A stretch of DNA of 7,696 nucleotides from an uncultured Thermoleophilia bacterium (GCA_903921965.1 CAIXSE010000187.1:1-7696), one strand, 5' to 3'; counted from the first letter of the stretch, positions 1 to 6,459 are shown. Program-made: numbers and translations. The notes: generated by a model from the sequence alone, not told the origin.

Positions 1-1007
1 CCGTGCTGCCGGTAGCCGGCGAGCGCGGCCCGGTGGGCCGGCAGGTTGCCGAGGAACGCGCCGATCGCCTGCGGCGTCGGCGCCTCCGCGTACTCGCCGT
101 AGCCGAGCTTCTGCAGGTACCGCGCGTTCAGCACCTGCTCGAACTGGCCGGTGACCGGGATGGAGAGCACCGGCTTGTGCAGGTACACGCACTCCGACAG
201 CAGCGAGAAGCCGCCGCCGGCGATCACGGCCGCGGCGGTGCGCAGGTCGTCGAGGAAGACCGTCTCGCTGAACGGACGGAACACGAGCTCGCCGTCGCGC
301 AGGTCCTCCTCGAGATCGCGGCGCACGCCGTAGACGCGGCAGGGCAGGCCCGTCTCGTGCAGCGCCCCGACCAGCGTCTCGCTCCCCTGCGCGGTCTGGT
401 AGACGAGCAGGTGCTCGCCCTGCTCCGCCACGGCGGCGAGCACCGCCTCCCGCAGCACCGGCGCGACGAGCGTCGTGTTGGGCCGCCGCAGCGGCGGCCG
501 GAAGAAGGTCGGCACGACGGCCCAGTACAGGCCCGGCGCCTTCGCGCGGGCGATCTGCCGGGCCAGCTCGAAATCGAGGATGTCGTCGCCGATGAGCCCG
601 GCGTCGTGCACGCAGCGGTCGAGCATCATGATGTTGTCGACGCTGATGGCCGGCACGCGCCGGCGGCTGGCCACGGTGAGCACGAAGGCCTCGAAGTCGC
701 TGACCACGACCTCCGGCTCGAAGTCGCTGGCGATCTCGTAGTACGCGCGGATCTGTGACGGCCAGCCGCTCACGGCGCCGCGCAGGTTCTGCGTCACCGT
801 GTCCCAGCGGCGGATCACGTTGTCGCCGTAGGCCAGCGAGAACCCCAGGATCTCGCGCACCTGGGGGAAGCGGGCGGCCAGGTAGTCGTGAGCCCTTCCC
901 GAGGCGACGATGAGCACGTCGTGCTCGCCGACCAGGTCGGCCAGGAACGCGTGGGAGCGGGTGGCGTGGCCCATGCCCTCGCCGGCCACGCCGTACAGGA
1001 TGCGCAC
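1..1007 (-). CDS. GT-B glycosyltransferase, MurG/MJ1255-like (3' end beyond window)
   Basis: This is probably a cytoplasmic or membrane-associated enzyme that moves a sugar from a nucleotide donor to a lipid, polysaccharide or teichoic-acid-like acceptor; the acceptor cannot be told. The frame stays open for 335 codons from a GTG at 1005-1007 to the window edge. Residues 1-16 carry a GT-B first strand and Gly-rich loop (RILYGVAGEGMGHATRS). Residues 263-272 hold the donor-side motif AGGGFSLLSE, followed by a short run with FEQVLNARYL near 287-296. This resembles the MurG-type C-terminal donor site and the Glyco_trans_1_3 (MJ1255/VC2487) group. The start is supported by GAGGAGG about seven bases upstream and by the motif lying right at the N-terminus. 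Relatives are about 350-400 residues, so only a short C-terminal piece should be missing. It is divergent from the ynfA-like gene. The family is fairly sure, the substrate unknown. Confidence 0.85.
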   Translation of the reverse strand, partial: MRILYGVAGEGMGHATRSHAFLADLVGEHDVLIVASGRAHDYLAARFPQVREILGFSLAYGDNVIRRWDTVTQNLRGAVSGWPSQIRAYYEIASDFEPEVVVSDFEAFVLTVASRRRVPAISVDNIMMLDRCVHDAGLIGDDILDFELARQIARAKAPGLYWAVVPTFFRPPLRRPNTTLVAPVLREAVLAAVAEQGEHLLVYQTAQGSETLVGALHETGLPCRVYGVRRDLEEDLRDGELVFRPFSETVFLDDLRTAAAVIAGGGFSLLSECVYLHKPVLSIPVTGQFEQVLNARYLQKLGYGEYAEAPTPQAIGAFLGNLPAHRAALAGYRQH

Positions 1008-1027
1008 CGTCCGACCTCCTCGTCGCC

Positions 1028-1063
1028 TGCCGTGACTGTACTGCGCCGGCGGCCGGGGTTCAC
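1028..1063 (-). promoter_or_regulatory. Predicted housekeeping promoter of the glycosyltransferase gene
   Basis: On the minus strand, GTGAAC (1063-1058) and TACAGT (1040-1035) are separated by exactly 17 bases. The -10 matches TATAAT at four of six positions, the -35 is weaker (three of six). Transcription would start near 1028, giving a leader of about 20 bases that includes the GAGGAGG ribosome site. This is a prediction from spacing and motif only. Confidence 0.45.
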
Positions 1064-1075
1064 GCCGCCCGGACC

Positions 1076-1111
1076 TTGCCAAGCGCGGGCGCGCGCACCA
1101 CGATGTGCCAT
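1076..1111 (+). promoter_or_regulatory. Possible promoter of the ynfA-like gene
   Basis: TTGCCA (1076-1081) is followed after 17 bases by CACGAT (1099-1104). The -35 matches TTGACA at five of six positions, while the -10 keeps only three of six. Transcription would start near 1111, about 20 bases before the start codon, with AAAGGAG in between. The weak -10 keeps the confidence low. It lies beside the opposing glycosyltransferase promoter. Confidence 0.3.
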
Positions 1112-1131
1112 CGGCCCGCAAAGGAGCGCGC

Positions 1132-1470
1132 ATGGACGTGGTCAAGACGTTCGCCATCTACATCGCCGCGGCGATCGGGGAGCTCGGCGGCACCTACTGC
1201 TACTGGCGCTGGCTCAAGGGCCACGGCCCGTGGGGCCTCGCGCTCCTCGGCATCGCTGCCCTCGTCGGGTACGCCGTGGTGCAGACGTATCAGCCCGAGA
1301 TGAAGTACGGCCGCGTGTACGCCGCCTACGCCGGCGTCTTCCTGGTCGGCGCCATGCTCTGGGGCTGGCTCATCGACGGCAAGGCCCCGGACCGCTTCGA
1401 CGTGGCCGGCGCGGCCGTGGCCATGGCGGGCGTCGTCATCGTGCTCTACGGGCGGGTCATCTTCGCCTGA
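1132..1470 (+). CDS. YnfA family (UPF0060) small membrane protein
   Basis: This 112-residue inner-membrane protein has four hydrophobic segments (about residues 4-20, 32-50, 62-80 and 90-110). It belongs to the YnfA/UPF0060 family, a branch of the small multidrug resistance fold. Its physiological substrate is generally not established; some homologues are linked to export of toxic cations or dyes. Diagnostic features are GELGGTYCYWRWL after the first helix (residues 16-28), GRVYAAYAG at 60-68, and W-G-W with DG and a proline before the last helix. Length agrees with the family (about 108 residues). The ATG at 1132 is preferred over an in-frame ATG at 1105, because AAAGGAG lies six bases upstream and the product then begins like other YnfA proteins. 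The potassium-channel gene follows on the same strand, behind a strong hairpin. Family assignment is secure, function is not. Confidence 0.92.
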   Translation: MDVVKTFAIYIAAAIGELGGTYCYWRWLKGHGPWGLALLGIAALVGYAVVQTYQPEMKYGRVYAAYAGVFLVGAMLWGWLIDGKAPDRFDVAGAAVAMAGVVIVLYGRVIFA

Positions 1471-1473
1471 GGC

Positions 1474-1520
1474 GCCGCCCGGCCGCGTCTCGCGCGCCGG
1501 CGCGCCAGGCGGCCGGCGGC
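1474..1520 (+). terminator. GC-rich hairpin after the ynfA-like gene
   Basis: Bases 1474-1486 pair with 1509-1520 to form a 12-bp all-GC stem, with one bulged C at 1480. The loop contains a second perfect 14-bp palindrome (1492-1505). It begins four bases past the stop codon. There is no T-tract, as is common for GC-rich actinobacterial terminators. Because the channel gene's ribosome site follows within about 16 bases, it could instead be an intercistronic RNA structure that lowers readthrough. Confidence 0.45.
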
Positions 1521-1548
1521 AGGGGAGCGGCCGCCGGGGGTGAATTCT

Positions 1549-2394
1549 GTGGGCATGGCGAAGCACGCTCAGACCGACGACCCCCCGGCGTCGGCCAGTC
1601 CGCGAGAGATCCAGCACTTCAGCAACGCCTACGAGCTCTTCATCCTGCTGCTGACCATCCTCTCTCTCGCGGACATGGTCATGCTGGTCTTCCCGTGGCT
1701 GGCGCCTCAGACGCAGCAGCTCCTCGAGGCGTACGACCTCATCCTCAGCTTCGTCTTCCTGTTCGACTTCTTCATGCGCCTCAAGCGGGCCTCGTCGCGC
1801 CGCCGCTACTTCTTCCGGCACGGCGGCATCTTCGACCTGCTCGGGTGCGTGCCGGGGCTGGGCAGCTTCCGGCTCGCCGCCCTGTTCCGGCTCTGCCGCC
1901 TCAGCCGTCTGGTGCGCGCCGTCCGCATGCTGCGCTCCCAGAAGAAGGACGGCCTGTGGAAGGACGTGCTCGCCAATCGGGGCCAGTACGCCGGGTTCAT
2001 CACCCTGGTGCTGGCCGGGACGGTGCTCGCCGTGGCCAGCGTGCTCGTCGTACAGGCGGAGTCGAAGGCGGCCGACGCGAACATCCTGACCGGCGGGGAC
2101 GGGTTGTGGTGGGCCATCGTCACCATCACGACGGTGGGCTACGGCGACATGTACCCGGTCACGCCGTGGGGCCGCGTCATCGGCGTGTTCGTGATGGCCG
2201 CCGGCGTGGGCATCATCGGCGCGCTCGCCTCCATCCTGGCGAGCGTCCTGATCCCGCAGCCCAAGCCCGCGGCGGACCCCGGTGGGGAGCTCCGCGCCGT
2301 CAAGGACGAGCTGGCGGCGGTCCGCGGCGAGCTCGCCGCCCTGCGCGAGGCGCTCTCGGCGGGCGAGGCCGGCGGCGCGCCCGCCGCCCCCTGA
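1549..2394 (+). CDS. Voltage-gated potassium channel subunit (Kv type, six TM plus coiled coil)
   Basis: This forms a tetrameric K+ channel in the cytoplasmic membrane. S1 (about residues 24-47), S2 with FDFF, and S3 with FDLLG precede an S4 helix. S4 has Arg at 108, 114, 117, 120, 123, 126 and 129, so six are spaced every third residue, the classic voltage sensor. S5 is about 145-167. The pore loop holds the selectivity filter TTVGYGD (194-200), followed by S6. Residues 245-270 form a heptad coil with L/V at 248, 251, 255, 258, 262, 265 and 269, presumably a tetramerisation domain. No RCK domain is present. Start choice is uncertain: GTG 1549 has GGGGGTGA-like pairing about eight bases upstream; GTG 1540 (AGGGGAG at 1521-1527, 12 bases away) and ATG 1555 are alternatives. 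All differ by at most five residues. The channel call is very sure. Confidence 0.93.
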   Translation: MGMAKHAQTDDPPASASPREIQHFSNAYELFILLLTILSLADMVMLVFPWLAPQTQQLLEAYDLILSFVFLFDFFMRLKRASSRRRYFFRHGGIFDLLGCVPGLGSFRLAALFRLCRLSRLVRAVRMLRSQKKDGLWKDVLANRGQYAGFITLVLAGTVLAVASVLVVQAESKAADANILTGGDGLWWAIVTITTVGYGDMYPVTPWGRVIGVFVMAAGVGIIGALASILASVLIPQPKPAADPGGELRAVKDELAAVRGELAALREALSAGEAGGAPAAP

Positions 2395-2506
2395 GCGGCT
2401 ACGCGCTGCGGCCGTCGCTTCCGCGTCGCGGTCTCCGGCGGCGCACGGAGCGGTCTCAAGCCGTATGCTTCGCGGGCCCGTGCCGTCTCGCTCTCCCGGG
2501 AGTCCG

Positions 2507-3838
2507 GTGATCCGTCGCGTCTCCTACGCCTGGTGGGTCCTCGCCGCCTCGTTCGTCATCCTGTTCCTGAACAGCGGCGCCCGCCTGATGATCGGCGTGA
2601 TGGTGAAGCCCATCATCGCCGACTTCGGCTGGAGCCGCGGCGACGTCTCGGCGGCCGTGTTCGTCAACATGGTGGTGTTCTCGTTCTCCATCCTCGTCGC
2701 CGGCCGCCTGTACGACCGCTACGGGCCCCGGTGGACGGTGCTCGTCTCCGGTGTGGTGTTCTCGGCCGGCCTGCTGCTGATGCCCACCATGACCACCCTG
2801 TGGCAGTTCGTCCTGTACTACGGCGTCGTCGCCGCGGCGGGGCTCGGCGGCCTCACCAGCGCGCTGTTCGGCGCCATGATCGCGCGCTGGTTCGAGAAGC
2901 GCCGGGGCACCGCGATCAGCCTCGCCATCGCCGGCAACTGCCTCGGCCAGTTCGTCCTGGTGCCGCTCTTCAGCGACCTGCTGTTCGCCGACGGCTGGCG
3001 CACCACGATGGTCGTGGTCGCCCTCGTCTGTCTCGTCGTGAACGTGCTGCTGGCGCTGCTGGTGCTGCGCGGCGACCCCGAGGCGCTCGGCAAGGAGCCC
3101 TACGGGCACGCCGCGGCCGCGCGTGAGGCCGCCGCGGCCGCCCCTCGCGAGCCGCGCTCGCTCACCCTGCGCGAGGCGATGCGCACGGGGTCGTTCTGGC
3201 TGTTCACCGTCGCCATGTTCGCCTGTGGCGCCGGCGACTTCCTGCTCACGACCCACCTGGTGCCCATGGCCACCGACCACGGCGTGCCCGCCACCACGGC
3301 CGTGAGCATGCTCGCCTGGTTCGGCCTGCTCAGCCTCGGCGGCGTGCTGCTCGCCGGGCCGCTCTCGGACGCGGTGGGCGACAAGATCCCCATCGCCGGC
3401 GCCTTCGCCCTGCGCGTCGTCCTGTTCCTGCTCGTGTTCTGGTCGCAGTCGGTCGCGTCGTTCTGGGTGCTGGCCCTGGGCTTCGGCTTCACCTTCCTCA
3501 TCACGGCGCCGCTCACCACCACGCTCATGGGCAGGATGTACGGCTTCGCCGGCATCGGTGTGCTGAGCGCCTTCATCACCACGGTGCACCACATCGGCGG
3601 CGGCTTCTGGGCCTATCTCGGCGGCGTGGTCTACGACAGCACCGGCAGCTACTCGCCGGCCATGCTGGTCTCGGCCGTCGCGTCCGGCGTCGCGCTCGTG
3701 TGCGCCCTGCTCATCCGCGAGGTGCGGCACGCGGCGCCGGACGACCCTGCCGGCGCCGGCGCCGAGGCGCACCCCGACTGGCACCTCGGCCGCGCCCTGC
3801 GGGACGGCCCGGCGGCGGTCCCGCAGGCCGAGCCCTGA
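2507..3838 (+). CDS. MFS transporter, OFA/monocarboxylate-porter type
   Basis: This is a secondary transporter of the major facilitator superfamily with about 12 membrane helices in 443 residues. The first half has motif A between TM2 and TM3 (GRLYDRYGPR, 66-75) and ARWFEKRRG (126-134) before TM5. A cytoplasmic linker of about 35 residues rich in Ala and Arg begins with DPEALGKEPYG, a pattern I associate with oxalate/formate and monocarboxylate-type members. A second motif A-like segment (GPLSDAVGD) lies near 284-292. Substrate is therefore inferred to be a small organic anion, not shown. The GTG at 2507 is chosen because the product then starts just before the first helix (SYAWWVLAA) and GGGAG lies four bases upstream. 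ATG 2465 and GTG 2480 would add 14 or 9 residues. It converges on the amidohydrolase gene, with two hairpins between. Confidence 0.88.
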   Translation: MIRRVSYAWWVLAASFVILFLNSGARLMIGVMVKPIIADFGWSRGDVSAAVFVNMVVFSFSILVAGRLYDRYGPRWTVLVSGVVFSAGLLLMPTMTTLWQFVLYYGVVAAAGLGGLTSALFGAMIARWFEKRRGTAISLAIAGNCLGQFVLVPLFSDLLFADGWRTTMVVVALVCLVVNVLLALLVLRGDPEALGKEPYGHAAAAREAAAAAPREPRSLTLREAMRTGSFWLFTVAMFACGAGDFLLTTHLVPMATDHGVPATTAVSMLAWFGLLSLGGVLLAGPLSDAVGDKIPIAGAFALRVVLFLLVFWSQSVASFWVLALGFGFTFLITAPLTTTLMGRMYGFAGIGVLSAFITTVHHIGGGFWAYLGGVVYDSTGSYSPAMLVSAVASGVALVCALLIREVRHAAPDDPAGAGAEAHPDWHLGRALRDGPAAVPQAEP

Positions 3839-3843
3839 CGGAC

Positions 3844-3879
3844 GGGGGGGCGGGGCGCCGCAGGCGCCCCCCCCCCCCC
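3844..3879. terminator. Long GC hairpin between convergent genes (MFS side)
   Basis: GGGGCGCC (3852-3859) pairs with GGCGCCCC (3863-3870) around the three-base loop GCA. Beyond one C/C mismatch, the seven G at 3844-3850 can pair with the C-run ending at 3879. It starts six bases after the MFS stop codon and is symmetric, so it could end transcription from either side. No T-tract is present. The 13-C homopolymer (3867-3879) is also prone to length errors. Confidence 0.55.
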
Positions 3880-3896
3880 GCCCGCGACTCGGCCGT

Positions 3897-3923
3897 CCGG
3901 CCGGCTCCTGCTCCGCCGGCCGG
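3897..3923. terminator. Second hairpin, just past the amidohydrolase stop codon
   Basis: A perfect nine-base stem, CCGGCCGGC (3897-3905) with GCCGGCCGG (3915-3923), surrounds a nine-base loop. It lies seven bases beyond the stop codon of the minus-strand amidohydrolase, so it is the likely terminator for that gene. It may also act as a back-up for the MFS transcript. Confidence 0.5.
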
Positions 3924-3929
3924 CCCCTC

Positions 3930-5708
3930 TCAGAGCTCGTCGAAGAGCACCTTGCCGCGCCCCATCGTGTAGAGCACCTTCGCGTCGAAGATGGCGGTCG
4001 GCTTCACCTTGAACAGGTTCTTGCTGACCACGACGAGGTCGGCGCTCTTGCCCACCTCGATCGAGCCGGTGGTCTTCTCGAGGAAGTACGCCCTGGCACC
4101 GTTGTACGTGAAGCTGCGGATCATCTGTGCCACGGTCACCCGCTGCTCCGGCCACAGCATGCCCTCCGGGTCCGGCCAGGCGGGGTACTCGTACACGTAC
4201 TCCGGGGCCCAGCGGGCGACGCCGACGGCGATGCCGTCGAGCGGGTCGGGCGGGATCGTCACGGGGTAGTCGCTGGCCGACGCCACCAGCGCGCCGGCGT
4301 CGAAGAAGCTCTTCATCGGGTATTCGTCGTCGGCGCGCGGCTGGCCGAGGTACGGCACCTGCAGGTAGGTGTAGTAGTCGTCCTTGATGAACCAGTACGG
4401 GTCGGGGACGGCGGTCACGCCGAGGCTGCCGAAGCGCGCGAAGTCGCCGGGGTCGACCAGCTGGATGTGGGTGATGCCGGGCCGCCAGTCGTAGCTCCCG
4501 TTCTTCTCGCGGGCGTAGGCCAGGGCGTCGAGGACCTCGCTGCAGGCCGCGTCGCCGATCGCGTGCGTGTGGATCAGGAAGCCGGCCTTGTCGAGCGCCG
4601 CGAACGCCTCGTCCATCGCCTGCGGCTGCCAGATCGGCTCGCCGCGGTAGCTCGCGTCGCCCTTGTAGGCGAGCGCGTCGGCGTAGGGCTCGTCCAGGTA
4701 GGCGGTGTGGCCCTCGACGACGCCGTCGGCGAAGACCTTGACGGCGTCGGTCTGGAACATCGGCGTCGTGTGCTTCGCCTTCTCCGCCTCGGCTGAGGCG
4801 ATCCACTCGTCGACCTTGTCGGCCGGCGTGATCTCGAGGGCGGCGCGCACGCGTACGTGGAGCTGCCCCGCCTGGGCGAGCTCTTCGTAGGCCTGCACCG
4901 CGTTGCTGCCGGCGTGCAGCAGCGGGTCGAACACGCCGGTGATGCCGAGGGGCGCGGCCACGTCGGTCTGGTAGGAGCGGATACCGTCCTTGTACTGGTC
5001 CACGGTGAAGTCGGGGATCAGGTCGTTGACCAGGGCCGCCGCCGTCTCGCGCAGCGTGCCGGACGGGGTGCCGTAGGGCGGGTCGGTCTGCTGCGTGCCG
5101 GGGAGGCGCTCGATCACGCCGTCCTCGGGGTCGGGCGTCTTGCCGGTGATCCCGGCGTCGGCGAGCGCCCTGCTGTTCACCCAGTACGAGTGGCCGTCCT
5201 CCGACATGATGGAGGCCGGCCGGTCGCTCACGGCCCTGTCCAGGTCCGTGGCGAGCGGCCCGATGCCGGGCACCACGGTGTTGCTCCAGCCCTGGCCCCG
5301 GATGGCGGGCATGTCCTTGTGCGCGTCGGCGAACTCCTTCACGGCGGCCACGTACTCGTCCACGGTCTTGAGGCCGTACAGCATCGCCGAGTACAGCGTC
5401 TGGACCTGGAAGCTGGCGTGCGCGTGGGAGTCGATGAAGCCCGGCAGCATCATCTTGCCGTGCAGCTTGACGACCCTGGTGTGCCTGCCGATGAACGCTT
5501 TGGCGCCGGCGTCCTTGCCGACGTAGACGATCGCGCCGTCGCGGACGGCGACGGCCTGGGCCACCCGGCTGCCGGCGTCGACGGTGTACACGTAGCCGCC
5601 GGTGAACACCGTGTCGGCGGCCTTGGGCTTCGCCGCGGCCGCCGCCGGCAGGACGAGCGCCGCGATGACCACCGCGAGCAGCGCCACGAGACTGCGTCTT
5701 GATCTCAC
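3930..5708 (-). CDS. Exported metal-dependent amidohydrolase, YtcJ/Amidohydro_3 family
   Basis: This hydrolase hydrolyses an amide, formamide or similar C-N bond using bound metal. The family includes YtcJ and N-substituted formamide deformylase, but the substrate here is unknown. The 592 residues start with a signal peptide: RSRR, a hydrophobic core to about 20, then Ala-rich PAAAAAK as a likely cleavage site near 26. The mature enzyme therefore probably acts outside the membrane. Catalytic landmarks are FIDSHAHA with H95 and H97, DGHSYWVNS (171-179), K324 and D328 in VKVFADG, H380/H382 in IHTHAIGD, H414 in THIQL, and D480 in ASDYPV. The C-terminal part (NGARAYFLEKTTGSIEVGKSADLVV) is the usual returning beta-sandwich strand region. 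GTG at 5706-5708 is chosen: GAGGGGG lies seven bases upstream and the signal peptide starts there. Family members are usually near 540-560 residues; the signal sequence accounts for much of the excess. Confidence 0.92.
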   Translation of the reverse strand: MRSRRSLVALLAVVIAALVLPAAAAAKPKAADTVFTGGYVYTVDAGSRVAQAVAVRDGAIVYVGKDAGAKAFIGRHTRVVKLHGKMMLPGFIDSHAHASFQVQTLYSAMLYGLKTVDEYVAAVKEFADAHKDMPAIRGQGWSNTVVPGIGPLATDLDRAVSDRPASIMSEDGHSYWVNSRALADAGITGKTPDPEDGVIERLPGTQQTDPPYGTPSGTLRETAAALVNDLIPDFTVDQYKDGIRSYQTDVAAPLGITGVFDPLLHAGSNAVQAYEELAQAGQLHVRVRAALEITPADKVDEWIASAEAEKAKHTTPMFQTDAVKVFADGVVEGHTAYLDEPYADALAYKGDASYRGEPIWQPQAMDEAFAALDKAGFLIHTHAIGDAACSEVLDALAYAREKNGSYDWRPGITHIQLVDPGDFARFGSLGVTAVPDPYWFIKDDYYTYLQVPYLGQPRADDEYPMKSFFDAGALVASASDYPVTIPPDPLDGIAVGVARWAPEYVYEYPAWPDPEGMLWPEQRVTVAQMIRSFTYNGARAYFLEKTTGSIEVGKSADLVVVSKNLFKVKPTAIFDAKVLYTMGRGKVLFDEL

Positions 5709-5729
5709 TCCTGTACCCCCTCGCTGTGT

Positions 5730-5741
5730 GGTGACGTCACC
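5730..5741. promoter_or_regulatory. Perfect 12-bp palindrome, candidate operator
   Basis: GGTGACGTCACC is its own reverse complement and stops being symmetric one base further on each side. On the amidohydrolase strand it lies three bases after the predicted -10 and covers the predicted transcription start, 21 bases from the start codon. A dimeric repressor bound here would block transcription. The protein that binds is not identifiable, and no regulator gene is visible nearby. Confidence 0.45.
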
Positions 5742-5773
5742 GTGACCATGCAGTCTTCCCGGGGGGAGGTCAA
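5738..5773 (-). promoter_or_regulatory. Predicted promoter of the amidohydrolase gene
   Basis: On the minus strand, TTGACC (5773-5768) and CATGGT (5750-5745) are separated by exactly 17 bases. The -35 matches at five of six positions, the -10 at three of six. Predicted start of transcription is near 5738, giving a leader of about 30 bases that contains GAGGGGG. This looks like a housekeeping sigma promoter. Confidence 0.55.
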
Positions 5774-5906
5774 CCGGTGGGCGCCAGGGCGAGCTCCGTG
5801 AACCACAGGGCGGCGCCGGGTGCTTCTCTGCCGCCGCCGAGGCCGCGTTCGACGCTCGTCACGTGGCGTTCCTCACCGTGAGCACTCTGTCGGCGCCCGG
5901 CGATGG

Positions 5907-6155
5907 TCACTCGCCGTCGGCGACCGCCGCCTCCGCGCGTCGGTCCGCAAGCCGGCTCGCGTCCGGCTGGTCGGATCCCGATCCCTGCCCGTGCAGCTTC
6001 GCGTACGCGTTGGCGCGCCCGTGGGCACCGGCGTGCAGGTGGGTCCGGTCGGCCTCTCGCGTGACCGCTCCGAGCATCACGACGACCAGCACGGCCGTCA
6101 CGACCGCGCAGACGAGGATTCCCACCGCTGCTGCTTTCCACTTGGTCGGCTGCAT
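5907..6155 (-). CDS. Small single-pass membrane protein with His-containing tail
   Basis: I do not recognise a family for this 82-residue protein. A short basic N-terminus (K5, K7) precedes one long hydrophobic helix (about residues 8-32), so the N-terminus should be inside. The remaining 50 residues would be outside; they are hydrophilic and hold four His (39, 41, 45, 55), several Asp/Glu and no Cys. C16 sits in the helix, and the residue before it is Val, so this is not a lipobox. Coding is supported by an excellent TAAGGAG (6163-6169) seven bases before the ATG, and by about 87 % G/C at third positions. It diverges from the 102-residue acidic protein. Its stop overlaps a possible GTG of a 46-codon ORF. 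Metal binding or stress sensing are only guesses. Confidence 0.72.
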   Translation of the reverse strand: MQPTKWKAAAVGILVCAVVTAVLVVVMLGAVTREADRTHLHAGAHGRANAYAKLHGQGSGSDQPDASRLADRRAEAAVADGE

Positions 6156-6412
6156 CTCTGGTCTCCTTATCCGTGTCGCCGCGCCGCGGCGTGGCGCTTG
6201 ATAGAAGCGTTGGCGCACCCCGGCCGGTCCACGAGACTACGAAACCGCAGGGTCGTGCCTGAATCCTCGCGGATTTGAGGAGTGCTGCCCATGGACGGGA
6301 GTCCGCTTCCTCATCCCGCTTGAGCGTACGTCGACGGGTCTTCCCAGGTGGCCGGCGACACCAGCGCACGCGGGCAACGCGGCTGTGCGAGCGCCCGCTT
6401 CCGCGGCGACAG

Positions 6413-6444
6413 GTCTGCGCCTGCGCGCAGCGGGTATCAAGACG
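6413..6444 (+). promoter_or_regulatory. Candidate SigB-type stress promoter of the 102-residue protein gene
   Basis: GTCT (6413-6416), 15 bases and GGGTAT (6432-6437) fit the published Streptomyces SigB consensus GNNT-N14-16-GGGTAC/T. Transcription would begin near 6444, giving a leader of about 26 bases containing GGAG (6460-6463). I saw no housekeeping-type pair at this position. The match is sequence-only; no sigma factor gene lies in the window. Confidence 0.5.
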
Positions 6445-6459
6445 TCAGCCACCGATACC
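6433..6459. repeat. Inverted repeat GGTATC / GATACC before the 102-residue protein gene
   Basis: GGTATC (6433-6438) and GATACC (6454-6459) are perfect reverse complements separated by 15 bases that include the palindrome GACGTC. The left arm overlaps the predicted -10 and the right arm touches the GGAG ribosome site. It could be an operator or an RNA hairpin near the ribosome site, or chance. Confidence 0.35.

Noticed and set aside
3..758. Long open frame on the plus strand opposite the glycosyltransferase
   Set aside because: The product is an Arg/Ala/Val/His-rich sequence without domains, and the minus strand has clear GT-B motifs and a ribosome site. It is an antisense shadow of high-GC coding DNA.
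1008..1131. Possible riboswitch upstream of the ynfA-like gene, as seen for some SMR exporters
   Set aside because: Only about 20 bases of leader would follow the predicted promoter, and I see no guanidine-riboswitch-like conserved segments.
1492..1505. 14-bp GC palindrome as an operator for the channel gene
   Set aside because: It sits in the loop of a larger stem (1474-1520) directly after a stop codon, which is better explained as a terminator or RNA structure.
888..2510. Very long plus-strand frame across the ynfA-like and channel genes
   Set aside because: It is out of frame with two well-recognised membrane proteins and gives an Arg/Pro/Gly-rich product, so it is a GC-driven shadow.
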